Assembly (NCBI GenBank): GCA_016717855.1
Contig: JADKEV010000020.1
Coordinates: forward strand, 62,001-126,000
DNA from: Betaproteobacteria bacterium
Lineage (GTDB): Bacteria > Pseudomonadota > Gammaproteobacteria > Burkholderiales > Casimicrobiaceae
DNA: 64,000 nucleotides
Reading direction: 5' to 3'
Shown here: piece by piece, positions 45,898 through 54,924 of the stretch
Layout of the letters: every line of letters begins with the position of its first letter
Position numbering within the stretch: position 1 is the first letter of the stretch
Translations under genes and position numbers: made by a program
The notes under the pieces: model-generated
What the model was told of the DNA's origin: nothing
The model's input: only the letters and a program-made list of their open reading frames with translations
Database searches by the model: none

Positions 45898-46689
45898 ATG
45901 TCTTCTACACTTCACGCACGTGGCAAGCCATTCTTAATCCAGCGAATCGTCGACTCCCTGAGGCGGCGCTATTTCGCCCGCATCAACAGGGTCAATTCGT
46001 TTCGTGGCGTCTACAGTACTTTTGCCGACGCGCAGCGAGCAGCTCCGCGGTTCAAACCGTTCGGGTACGAATTGGCGAATTCAGCGAACTGGTATCGAAA
46101 CAAGCTGAACGGGATATCCCTGGAGGACTACCCCATGGTTTATTGGCTGCGGGACGCCCTGGAATCAGGCCGCTCGATATTCGAGATTGGCGGGCACGTC
46201 GGGGTCGCCTACTACGGGTATTCGAAGGTCCTCAAGTATCCGCCAGATCTGCAATGGACGATCTGCGATGTCCCGTCCGTCGTGTCCGCCGGCGAGAATC
46301 TCGCCAGGGAGCAGGGACGAACCAACCTGCGCTTCATCATTCACCCGACGGAAAGCGAGGGTGCGGACATCGTTCTCGCGGCCGGATCGCTGCAGTACAT
46401 CGACTCGCCGTCGCTCGTGGAGATGATCGGCGCCTTCCGCGTACGGCCACGCCACGTCTTGATCAACATCACGCCTGTCTATGAGGGACCGTCATTCGTG
46501 ACGCTGCAGTACATCGGCACCGCCTTCTGCGCGTATCGCATATTCAATCGAACACAGTTCGTCGGCGAGTTTGAAGACGCGGGCTTCTCTCTCGTGGATT
46601 CCTGGCAGAAGCCCCGAACTACGCGCATCCCGGGTCACCGCGAAAAATCCTTCGACTACTACAGTGGATTTTACTTTCGCGCGGCATAG
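45898..46689 (+). CDS. Methyltransferase, TIGR04325 (LIC12133-like) family
   Basis: 263 residues. The N-terminal NSFRGVYSTFADAQRAAPRF, then GYELANSANWYRNKL, and the SAM-type motif SIFEIGGHVGVAYYGYSKVL near residue 97 are the hallmark blocks of this small family of putative methyltransferases found in polysaccharide and leptospiral O-antigen loci. VLAAGSLQYIDSPSLVEMI follows, in the position of motif IV. It is convergent with the GNAT-type gene. The acceptor is unknown; context allows a sugar or the peptide product. Confidence 0.78.
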   Translation: MSSTLHARGKPFLIQRIVDSLRRRYFARINRVNSFRGVYSTFADAQRAAPRFKPFGYELANSANWYRNKLNGISLEDYPMVYWLRDALESGRSIFEIGGHVGVAYYGYSKVLKYPPDLQWTICDVPSVVSAGENLAREQGRTNLRFIIHPTESEGADIVLAAGSLQYIDSPSLVEMIGAFRVRPRHVLINITPVYEGPSFVTLQYIGTAFCAYRIFNRTQFVGEFEDAGFSLVDSWQKPRTTRIPGHREKSFDYYSGFYFRAA

Positions 46690-46727
46690 GTGTGCAGGGG
46701 TTCGGGTCCTTTCAAGGCGGGAAAGTA

Positions 46728-46742
46728 CTCAGTACCGCTGAG
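46728..46742. terminator. Weak hairpin between convergent genes
   Basis: Five-base stem CTCAG/CTGAG with loop TACCG, followed on the plus strand by GACATTTATT. It lies between the ends of the methyltransferase (46689) and the GNAT gene (46748). Short stem and poor T-run make it only a candidate. Confidence 0.25.
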
Positions 46743-46747
46743 GACAT

Positions 46748-47470
46748 TTATTCCTTGTAGTAGAGCAGACCGAACCGGCGAACCTTGCCCGAGTGATACA
46801 CGAAGAAGTGATTGTCGGTCCGCCAATACGCAACAAACCCGTGTGACATCCCGCCACTGGCTCTCGACGCCGACATAGAACTGATGTTGTGCGAGGATAT
46901 GAAGCTCGCCTGATACTGGCGCCCGCTGTCCCTGCAAATCACGTCGGCATATCGATCCAGTGCGGGCGCGATCCCCATTCCACGAGACGATTCCCGCACG
47001 AAGACCTTGTACTTGTAGATGGCTTGGGAGGGGATCTTCACCCACAGTCCCTTGCCGTGCGGCGAGGGCCGCTCAGCGAACCATGCATAGCCTGCCAGGC
47101 GTTCCGCCTCGAATGCGCCAATGCAGACGCTCCCCCTTCCAACAGCGTCACGCACCTCATCCGCGACGAGATTCAGTTCGGTATCGGAGCACAGCGCGAG
47201 CAACTCCGCTTCGGTGAGCGAGCGGATATCGAAGCCCTGCAATGGCGGGGAGCGCACGGATCCGTCCATTGGCCGACAGAACATCCTGACCAGGTGGAGC
47301 CCGCACCGTCGCCCGATCCCGCCCATCAGGTAGGTGTATGCAGACTCGACGAGTGACCTCGACGGTTTTATCTTCGTCGTCCATGGTCGACCATTTGCAA
47401 ATTGTGCCACACACTTGGCCCAGTTGTTGAGTCCGAAAGCATTCCCCTGTTCAATCCCCATCTGCACCAC
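46748..47470 (-). CDS. GNAT-family acetyltransferase
   Basis: 240 residues. FDIRSLTEAELLALCSD starts the acetyltransferase domain near residue 78. CIGAFEAERLAGYAWFAERP and YKYKVFVRESSRGMGIAPALDRYAD give the acetyl-CoA-binding R-x-x-G-x-G/A equivalent near residue 173. VAYWRTDNHFFVYHS and GLLYYKE complete the C-terminus. The start is uncertain: the first 75 residues are not conserved-looking, and an internal ATG (47461) is equally possible. It is divergent from a secreted protein gene and convergent with the methyltransferase. It could acetylate an EPS sugar or the peptide product. Confidence 0.7.
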   Translation of the reverse strand: MVQMGIEQGNAFGLNNWAKCVAQFANGRPWTTKIKPSRSLVESAYTYLMGGIGRRCGLHLVRMFCRPMDGSVRSPPLQGFDIRSLTEAELLALCSDTELNLVADEVRDAVGRGSVCIGAFEAERLAGYAWFAERPSPHGKGLWVKIPSQAIYKYKVFVRESSRGMGIAPALDRYADVICRDSGRQYQASFISSHNISSMSASRASGGMSHGFVAYWRTDNHFFVYHSGKVRRFGLLYYKE

Positions 47471-47629
47471 CTGCGACTCATCGACGGTTCAAACGCCGGG
47501 CGCGGCGTTCATCCTACCGCTTCCAAACATGGTTGTAGTCTTTGGCTTACCTTCCGTGCACGCTCCGACCAGGAGCCCGTGACCGGTGATAGACTCGCCG
47601 CAGTCGGTGTTGCTTCAAAGAGACTGCAC

Positions 47630-49525
47630 ATGACGCAGCATATCAAGTCGTCCATCGCGGCCCTCTTAGCGATTCTCGCCAGCATCGGCCCGGCGGGCGC
47701 GGCATTCGCAATGACGGCAACGGAACAGACCACGACCGTCGACTTCAATCTGACGGTGACCAAATCCGGAAGCGGGGCGGGCACGGTCACTAGCGATGTA
47801 GGCGGCATTGATTGCGGCGTGACTTGCAGCAGCATACTTGCCAATGGCACGCTGATCATTCTCACCGCGACGCCATCGCCGGGCAGCCAGTTCACAGGCT
47901 GGCTGGGTCCGTGCACCGGGGTCGGCACCTGCCAGTTCCCGATCAATGGCCCTACCACGGTCCTGGCGACCTTTGCAGCCAACGCCATTGGCGCGCCCGG
48001 GCTCGACATCGACGGCGTGGCCGGTTGTGACGCATTGACCGATGGGCTGCTGGTGATCCGTTACCTGTTCGAAATGTCGGGCGCACCATTGATAGGCGGA
48101 GCGGTCGGGCCGGGCGCGACCAGAACGACCGATGCGCAGATCGGCGGCTACCTCCGCGACATCAAGCCTTTGCTCGATATCGATGGCAACGGCGAGACCG
48201 ATGCTCTGACCGACGGCATACTGATAATGCGCTACCAGTTCGGCCTGCGCGGAGCCAGCGTGGTTGCCGGGGCGGTTGGATCCGGCGCGACTCGGGGTGT
48301 CGACGCTATTGAGAGCCAAATTCAGAGCCTGTGCTTGCCATCGACATCCACTTACACACTGGCTGTCAGCAGGACTGGTGATGGCACCGGCACCGTGAGC
48401 AGTTCTCCGGGAGGAATCAACTGCGGCGCGGTCTGCTACCAGAATTTCGACGGCGGCACCGTGGTTACCCTCTCCGCTACGCCGGGCGTGGGGTCTACCT
48501 TCACCGGCTGGGGCGGTGCCTGCTCGGGTACCGGCATGTGCGTGGTGACTATGGACACAACAAAGTCCGTCTCAGCCAATTTCACATTGGCACGCTGCGG
48601 CGACCTTTCGATGGGCGGTGCCGGTTACGGCTCGGCACCGGGGGCGGTCCCGCCCGCATTGTCAGCAACGGTCAGCGTAAACTCTGCCAGCTGCTTCGGG
48701 CCCGGCGTCCACTCGTCGGCCATCGACGAGTTCGGCCACGGCGGTTCGACTCTGAGCGCTCCCGGCGGCTACCTACCGCCGGGAGGGGGAGGCGCCGATG
48801 TGGACGGACGCATTCCGACCGCTGTCGACACCCAGACCAGCGGTTCGACGATCTACTACGCCGTCGCGCGCCCCGCCGCGGCCGGCCACACCGTTACTGA
48901 CAACAAGACCGGAAACACGTACACCGAGCTGGATACCGGCAACTACGGGCTCGGCGGAGGCGCAGCCTGGGTGAACGCGACGGGCTACTGCATCGGCGTG
49001 AACGGTGGGACTAACCACATCCTCACGACTCCCAGCATCGCCCTTAACGAGGCTACGCTCGGGTGGGATGAGATCAAGCAAGGCCACGTCCTGATATCTC
49101 ACGGGCATGTGTTTCACGCGTCGGGTGCGACCCAGAGCAGCCCGCCGGGTATCAGCGTCACCGGACCGGCATGGGTTTACGTCGATTGGTTCGGCGACGG
49201 CAATACGGTCGGGGCCGAGGGCTTCGTGTGGACGGTGACTGCCGTCGACGAGGGGCCGACAGTCGGCTCGCAGTGGCAAGTTGTCGATTCGCGCATCGTC
49301 AATCACAACAACGGCTGGATTCAGTGGAAGCGTTGGCGCCGCTATTTCTCGACCGTGACGGCGAATATCCAACTGACCTTGGCCTCGCTGCACCCAACGC
49401 AGGGCGCGGATTTTTACGCCGCCGCTTTCCAGGAAACTGCGGGCGTTTCTGGCGCAGTTACGCGGTCTGTTCCCGCGACGATGTCGCCAACGGCCGATGT
49501 AATGCGGCCGGGCGGCCCACGGTAA
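47630..49525 (+). CDS. Secreted modular protein: two InlB-like repeats and two dockerin-like repeats
   Basis: 631 residues from the ATG at 47630, with a signal peptide (IAALLAILASIGPAGAAFA). Two copies of a bacterial InlB-type repeat (GTVTS..GGIDCG..CS and FTGW.G.C.G.G.C) lie at about residues 38-115 and 240-320, each with four cysteines. Between them are two 57-residue dockerin-like repeats (125-181, 182-238; LDIDG..DALTDGLLVIRYLF then GAVGPGATR). The C-terminal 300 residues are glycine/serine/threonine-rich with no domain I recognise (ISHGHVFHASGA, WIQWKRWRRYFSTV). Probably cell-surface or extracellular. The dockerin-like repeats resemble those of the heparinase-like protein at 15893, which suggests the two could share an anchoring partner. 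Confidence 0.75.
   Translation: MTQHIKSSIAALLAILASIGPAGAAFAMTATEQTTTVDFNLTVTKSGSGAGTVTSDVGGIDCGVTCSSILANGTLIILTATPSPGSQFTGWLGPCTGVGTCQFPINGPTTVLATFAANAIGAPGLDIDGVAGCDALTDGLLVIRYLFEMSGAPLIGGAVGPGATRTTDAQIGGYLRDIKPLLDIDGNGETDALTDGILIMRYQFGLRGASVVAGAVGSGATRGVDAIESQIQSLCLPSTSTYTLAVSRTGDGTGTVSSSPGGINCGAVCYQNFDGGTVVTLSATPGVGSTFTGWGGACSGTGMCVVTMDTTKSVSANFTLARCGDLSMGGAGYGSAPGAVPPALSATVSVNSASCFGPGVHSSAIDEFGHGGSTLSAPGGYLPPGGGGADVDGRIPTAVDTQTSGSTIYYAVARPAAAGHTVTDNKTGNTYTELDTGNYGLGGGAAWVNATGYCIGVNGGTNHILTTPSIALNEATLGWDEIKQGHVLISHGHVFHASGATQSSPPGISVTGPAWVYVDWFGDGNTVGAEGFVWTVTAVDEGPTVGSQWQVVDSRIVNHNNGWIQWKRWRRYFSTVTANIQLTLASLHPTQGADFYAAAFQETAGVSGAVTRSVPATMSPTADVMRPGGPR
48002..48343 (+). repeat. Tandem dockerin-like repeats (2 x 57 codons)
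   Basis: Two units, 48002-48172 and 48173-48343, encoding LDIDG(V/N)..(C/T)DALTDG(L/I)L(V/I)(I/M)RY then GAVG.GATR. In the first unit a Gly-Val replaces the usual Gly-Asn, so one calcium loop may be weak. They match the repeats at 15896-16225 at the protein level, not closely in DNA. Confidence 0.75.
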
Positions 49526-49625
49526 GCGTTACCGACGCGCTGCAGCGCAAGTCCCGGGCGGCCCCATGACGGACCATACCGGGCCAGTTTAAGCAACGCC
49601 GACTGGCTCATTGCGCGACGTGTTA

Positions 49626-49675
49626 ATTCCGGCGCTGTCGAGGGCAACATCAAGACCCTCGACATGCGCCGGAAT
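49626..49675. other. Long inverted repeat (19-bp stem) between convergent genes
   Basis: ATTCCGGCGC (49626-49635) pairs with GCGCCGGAAT (49666-49675). Directly inside, TGTCGAGGG (49636-49644) pairs with CCCTCGACA (49656-49664). Only a single T at 49665 is unpaired, and the loop is 11 bases. No T-run follows on either strand, so it is not a standard intrinsic terminator. It sits between the stops of the secreted protein (49525) and the heparinase-like gene (49704). A bidirectional terminator or a mobile-element end are both possible. Confidence 0.6.
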
Positions 49676-49703
49676 GGTCGCGAACCTCTGGTTGGACAGG
49701 TCC

Positions 49704-52700
49704 CTATTGCGCCCTGAGTTCCATGCTGAACGAGCAGCCTGAGGTGGGTCTGAAGTCGATGCGGTAGCCCCGGCTGAAATCCGCTCCAGCCAGCGCCGTC
49801 CACGTGGCGGTGACGCCTTGCAGCGGGACGATCGTCAGGTTCCCCGCGCGCACGGACCCGTCGGCGAGCTGGACCGGCGCCACCGGGACCTGCACCTGGA
49901 ACACCGGCCGCACACCCGCCGCGACGCTGCACACGTCCGTCACGCGCAGGGTGTTGCCGGCGAACACGAAATTGCGCGTCCAGCTCCGGACCGTGTCCGT
50001 GTTGCGCCAATACGCATTGCTCAGGTTGGCGTTCACCGTTACCACTCCGCCGCTGCTCGTCGAGGCCATCGTCGACTGCAAGGTGTCGCTCGGCGACTGC
50101 GGAATGACCGACCCGTCCGCGCGTTCGAAGCGGAGGACGTTATGCACGTTCACGTCCTGGTTGATGCCGCTGTGCGACCAGATGTTCTGCGTGACCGCGA
50201 GCCAGTCACCACGGAAGAACGTGAAGGAGCCCTGGTCCTGATGCGCGTGCGACTGATCGTACTTGCCGGCTACGACTGACATCCACGCGGCGTCGGTGGC
50301 CCAGCTGGAGCGGGCAAACAGCGCACCTGCCCCGGTGGCGTGATAAACCAGGTCGGTGGGCGCCTGCGGCGTGTCGGGAAACGGCAGCAAGTCGCCGGAG
50401 AGATTGAAGCTATGGTAGACGCCGTTCACCGAGTTGTTCTGCAGCCACCACGTGCCACGGCGCGCCTGGCTCGTGCCCTGGCTCAGCACGACGGCGGTAT
50501 GCACGAGGTTCTCGTGATAGTCGTACAGATCGGGTATCGACGAGCGCGATTGGTCGCCAATCGGAGCAAACCGGTCCCGCGTCGGCACCGTGGCGTGCAC
50601 CCAGTAGTCGATCGTATCGCGCGTATGCGAGTTCAGGCCGGCGAGGCTCTCCCCTGTCGAATCCGCCCAGTAGAGATAGTTCATGAACAGGTTCTTGTGC
50701 GCGGTGCCGTAGCCGGTGCCTTCGCGCGAACCGCCGCCGGGCAGCTGCATATAGTAGTCAGTCAGCGGCCCGAACTTCTGGGTCTGCAGGAAATTCAGCC
50801 ACGTGGTGCTCTGTGTCGCCAGCGCCCACAGCATCGTCGCCCGCAGGAAGCTGAAGTGATAGTTGTTGCCGGGGTCGCACAGGGACCAGCCGCTCCAGGG
50901 GTACGCCACGCCGCCCCAACTCGCGGTCGAGGGATTCCACAGGTTCCGGAGCGTCTGCTCGGCGAAGGCCGCCCAGCGCAGACGCTGGCTGGCCGTTAGC
51001 CGGGTGTACCCATAGTCGTACGCCAGCGACAGATCCTCCAGGTAATAGCCCACATCCAGGTAGGAGTCGCCCGCGATGGCCGGTCGGCCGCCGGCGGCGA
51101 TCGCCGCCTCCGCCTGGGTGACGTCCGCCTCCACACGCGCGATCGCATCGTCGATATAGCTGGTGGTGCCGGAGAGGAGATACATGATCACCGAGTGGGT
51201 CGCAGAATATGCATATGGCGGGCTCCCCGCAAGAGCGGCATCCGCTGCGGCCTTGAAGCGCGTGTACGCCGTCAAGCTGCGATTGGTCTGCGCATAGTGG
51301 CTAAGCGAGATGAACGGCCGTGCTGTGGGCAGGTGATAGGTGAATCCGGGATATGCCGACGTCGCCGGCACTGTGCAGCTCGGCGCACCGCCACCACCGC
51401 CGGGAGGTGTAGGAGTAGGTGTCGGTGTCGGTGTCGGTGTCGGTGTTGGTGTTGGTGTCGGTGGTGGCGACACCAACGTCGGCGGTTCGATTACGGCGAG
51501 GGTCGCCGCCGCCGCATCGAGCGTGAAGGCCACCGGCGCGCTGCCTTCCTGGATCAGGCGAATACGCACCGTCTCGAGGCGCCGGGCTGGATCGAGAGTG
51601 ACCCGCGCGGACACGGCGCCTTTGTCGCCTAGCGTGCCCGAAACCGGCGTGCAGCTGAGGGCCGTCGACCCGTCGGCGTAATACACCATTGCGCAAAATT
51701 GCAGCGCCGACGTGCTCTGCACGTCCGAGCGCAGGTGGGCAGCGACGCTGAAGCTGCTGGCGAGGCCGCCGGCAAAGTCGTGGGACCACCACAAGTTGTT
51801 GCCGTAGCCCGCGATCGACACGCGCAGGCTGTGCGCCCCCTCGAGCGGCGCCACGGCTGACTGCGTGACAGAGCTCGAACTGTCCTGCGCCTCGAACCCG
51901 GAGACGCCCAGGTCAAACTGCGGATCCTGGACGAGATTGCCGGCGTCGGGCGGCGTTACGGGCGGCGTTACGGGCGGAGCGCCGGAGCGCGTTACCGTCA
52001 GCGTCCGCGCAGTGCTGTTACCCGCCAAGTCGGTGGATACGACCGTGAAAGTGTTGGCGCCGACGGCAAGGGGCAGCGGCCCGAGCGCGAATGTCCCGTT
52101 GCCATTGAGCGCTGCGGTCGCCGTGCCCGCCATCACGGTGGCGACGCCGGATACGGCATCGGTGGACGTACCAGTGATCGTCACGTCAGCTGCGGTCAAC
52201 GTCGCGCCGTTGGCCGGCGACGAGATGGTGAGAACCGGCGCGGTCGTGTCGAGGCTCGCGGTTCGATTTGACGCCGCGCTGTTTCCTGCACGGTCGAGCG
52301 CCGTGGTGTTGATCGGCTGATTGGCGCCCTCCGTGGCAACCGTCACGGTCGCCGGACACTGGGCGACACCCGACAGCGCATCGGTGCATGCGAACGTCGC
52401 GCTGACCGCGGCGGCGTACCAGCCATTCGCGTTGGCGGTCCTGCTTATCGTCGTCGCAATCGTTGGGGGCGTGCGGTCGATGGTGAGCGTGGCCGTTGCC
52501 GTAGCACTGTTGCCTGCCCTGTCCGTGGCGGTGCCCGACACAGAGTATTGGCCATCGGTCGCAAACACGCGATCGGCGGGGCAGGTGGCGATGCCCGAGA
52601 GGCTATCGCTGCAAGTAAAGTGGGCGGTTACCGCGGTGTTGCGGTAGCCGGCGCCATTCGCCGCAGGGGAGAGGGCAATCGCGATGAGCGGCTTGGTCTT

Positions 52701-53052
52701 GTCAATGCTCAGCCTGACCGTGGCGGTGGCGGTGTTACCGGCTCCGGTCGCGAGCCGTGCCAGAGACAATCTGGTTGGCGCCCTCAGTCGTGATGATTTG
52801 CGCGGGCGGGCAGAAAGCCAACCCACTGCCGCCAGTGTCCCTGCAGCCGAAACTGACGCGCACGCTCGACCGAAACCAACCGCTGGAGCTGCTCGGCGTG
52901 CCATCCCCCGATCTGGCCGTCGCCGTGATCGTGGGCGGAATGGCGTCGTTCGCGGCTACAGCCGGTCCGGCTGTGACCAGTAACAGGCTGAGACCACCTA
53001 GGGCAATGTTCAGTGCCAGCCGGCCAAACAGGACTATTCGTTGCGCATTCAT
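49704..53052 (-). pseudogene. Secreted heparinase II/III-like protein with Ig-like domains (one frameshift)
   Basis: Starting MNAQRIVLFGRLALNIAL at 53052 with a signal peptide. Three Ig-like/CHB_HEX_C-type repeats follow (ATDRAGNSATATATLTID pattern), then a bacterial Ig-like unit, a carbohydrate-module-like segment (NLVQDPQFDLGVSGFE) and a Pro-Thr linker. The catalytic body has NNYHFSFLRATMLWAL, GGGSREGTGYGT, QSHAHQDQGSFTFF and HSGINQDVNVHN. The first Ig-like repeat is broken: TARDRS must change frame to become TARDRAGNTATATV, needing one fewer C near 52744-52745 (plus strand CC). From there the frame is open to 49704. Otherwise about 1115 residues. Likely an extracellular polysaccharide lyase of the same family as those at 15893 and 57163. 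Confidence 0.82.
51419..51462 (-). repeat. Hexamer repeat encoding the Pro-Thr linker
   Basis: Repeats of GGTGTC/GGTGTT (plus strand) encode alternating Pro-Thr residues, a flexible linker between the Ig/carbohydrate-module half and the catalytic half of the heparinase-like protein. Such hexamer runs can change length by slippage without changing the frame. Confidence 0.8.
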
Positions 53053-53855
53053 CGTGTCTCCTTGGCTCCCGGGGAGCCTTACTGGGTTGCTGAACCCGCT
53101 TGGCGGGCGCGGCTGGCGCGCCTGCCAGACACGGTCCGGCGTTGCATGGATGGAACCCATACTAGGGTTCCGCGGCGGAGGCGAAAATCCGGGAAAATAC
53201 CTACCGGCGGTTCCGGATCTACGCTGTAGCGCCTGCCAGTCAGTGGTCACTTTGATGTGGACCCCCACTCGCTGACCGTGTTGTCACCCGACTGCCAACA
53301 GAGACTGCGCCGTACTCCAGGAAGCCCCCCGAGACACCAATTTCGCCCCGGAGGGACCTTGCTTCCAATCTTCGTTACTACCACATTAGGACATTCGCAT
53401 ACGACGTTTGCATAGGACAATAGCATAAGACAATAGCATAATGCAATGACATTTTATTTTCGCGGTGGAAAGGGCGGCAAGTAGTGCCGCGCCGAAAGCA
53501 GCGGAATTCCGTAACACATTGATATTCAATGGTGTCTTGATCGAAGAACGATCTTCAGGCGGGCGCGGCAATGCAATCCGATGCGGACCTCGCAGACCGC
53601 CGTGCCCTCGATGCTTCCTGGGGGCTACGACAACCCGGTACCTGCGTCAATGTGCGCAGTGAGGAGGTGCGGGCCATGCCCGTCGGACTACCCGGCAGTG
53701 TCTTGATTGAAGAACTGAAAGTTTCGAAAAATCCGCAACTTACAGCGGACAACCGTCATGCCGCGCAGTCGCCCACCAAGTCGGATTTCACGATCGGAAC
53801 AAGAGCGCTTGGAGTCAACGCTCTACAGGTCGGCGCCAGTTCTGGCGCTTGAGCC
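53053..53855. other. Long upstream region with A/T-rich core
   Basis: About 800 nt between the heparinase-like start (53052) and the end of the deacetylase gene (53856). It contains an A/T-rich stretch (53380-53460) with a 13-bp direct-repeat array. Open frames 53465-53662 and 53571-53852 (plus) both contain a short VLIEE stretch from a near-repeat of GTGTCTTGAT.GAAGAAC (53531 and 53698). I could not support either as a gene. Confidence 0.45.
53383..53448. repeat. Degenerate 13-bp direct-repeat array (iteron-like)
   Basis: GCATA recurs at 53397, 53410, 53423 and 53436, exactly 13 bp apart, with units GCATACGACGTTT, GCATAGGACAATA, GCATAAGACAATA and GCATAATGCAATG. A weaker unit (ACATTAGGACATTC) precedes them. 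The two central copies are nearly identical: GACAATAGCATAA occurs twice in perfect tandem (53416-53441). The array is A/T-rich against a G+C-rich background and lies 345-395 nt upstream of the heparinase-like start. It may be a protein-binding array or a slippage-generated satellite. Confidence 0.65.
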
Positions 53856-54878
53856 CTAGCCAAAGCGCTCGACGGGTCGCCTGAACAGGCGCAACGCAAG
53901 CCAATCGGGGCGAAAGCGGCCCCGCTCGTCCTGCACGGCACCCGCCTCAATCCCCACGCGACCCAGCACGTCGCTACACCCCTGGTCAAGCCTGTTGAGT
54001 GCCGGCGCGCTGGTAAACACCAGTTCGTATCCGTGCGACCTGGCGCGTTGCAGAATCTCTGGCGACCATCGGCCATGGGGGAACGACATGGTGACAAGCT
54101 GACTCGACTCCACGCCAACGTGCCGGGCGACAATCCGCCTCGCCCCCCCCAATTCGGCATCAAGGTCATCGGCGCGCGTCAGTGGTGTGTGGGTCTTGCC
54201 GTGCGAGCCGATGGCGACCTTGCCTTCGCGCAACCTTCCGAGTTCTTTCGCCGCCACCATATGGCGCAGGCCGTCGTTGACCCGTTCGGCGTAGGGACGG
54301 AGGATGCTCGCCCGTTCCGTACTGGGCAATAGCTCCAACGCGGCAATGAGGCCTCGCAATTTCGCCAGATCGTCTATGGGCAGTCGAACTCCTGCCGCCC
54401 CGACTTTGTCCGCTATCGCGCCCAGATCCGTGGGCGACAGTCGCCCTGATTGCCACGCCGCAACAAGTTCTTCCTGGAAAAACGGCCTGTGGCTGTCAAT
54501 CGCGTCGGCGACGATGAACATCAGCGCCGGGACGTTTTCCCGGCAAAGGATGGGCAGAGCGTAGTCGATGTTATCGGACCAGCCATCGTCAAATGTGATG
54601 AGCAACGCCCGCGGCGGCAACCGCGAGGTCCCGCGGCGCGCTTCGATGACCTGGTCAGCACCTACGATATTGTAGTGACGTTTCAGGAAGCCCACCGTCG
54701 CGGAAAACAGATCCTCGCTGATGGTATAGTCAGGGTCTGCAGAGGCCCATCGGGGATCCGCCGGACTCAAGACGCGGTGATACATTACGACCGTCAATAC
54801 GTCTCGGTTGCGCAGCCGGTGATAGACACTCAACGCGCCGGATTGGTACAAGCACTTCTTCAGAAGATTGGCGAGCAT
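53856..54878 (-). CDS. Polysaccharide deacetylase (NodB type)
   Basis: About 340 residues from the ATG at 54878 (MLANLLKKCLYQSG); the frame is open to 54950, where it overlaps the divergent GT2, so the inner start is preferred. Motifs: LTVVMYHRVLSPADPRW, ALLITFDDGWSDNIDYALPIL near residue 92, NVPALMFIVADAI, AIGSHGKTHTPL near residue 225 and TMSFPHGRWSPEI. It is the third clear NodB deacetylase in the window, similar in layout to the one at 7835. Probably a cytoplasmic or membrane-proximal EPS-modifying enzyme, as no signal peptide is visible. Confidence 0.85.
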   Translation of the reverse strand: MLANLLKKCLYQSGALSVYHRLRNRDVLTVVMYHRVLSPADPRWASADPDYTISEDLFSATVGFLKRHYNIVGADQVIEARRGTSRLPPRALLITFDDGWSDNIDYALPILCRENVPALMFIVADAIDSHRPFFQEELVAAWQSGRLSPTDLGAIADKVGAAGVRLPIDDLAKLRGLIAALELLPSTERASILRPYAERVNDGLRHMVAAKELGRLREGKVAIGSHGKTHTPLTRADDLDAELGGARRIVARHVGVESSQLVTMSFPHGRWSPEILQRARSHGYELVFTSAPALNRLDQGCSDVLGRVGIEAGAVQDERGRFRPDWLALRLFRRPVERFG

Positions 54879-54924
54879 TCGGTATTGTGCACCTGTTAAA
54901 TCTTCAACTTCATCTGGCACAAGC

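Noticed and set aside
49526..49703. Reading of the hairpin region as the tail of a transposase (NSGAVEGNIKTLDMRRNG)
   Set aside because: The resemblance to transposase ends is weak and the same bases are fully explained by the inverted repeat; no other transposase segment is near.
53571..53852. 93-codon plus-strand open frame in the long intergenic region
   Set aside because: No ribosome-binding site I trust and no recognisable family. Its VLIEE stretch is a partial repeat of one in another frame (53465-53662), which suggests duplicated non-coding sequence.
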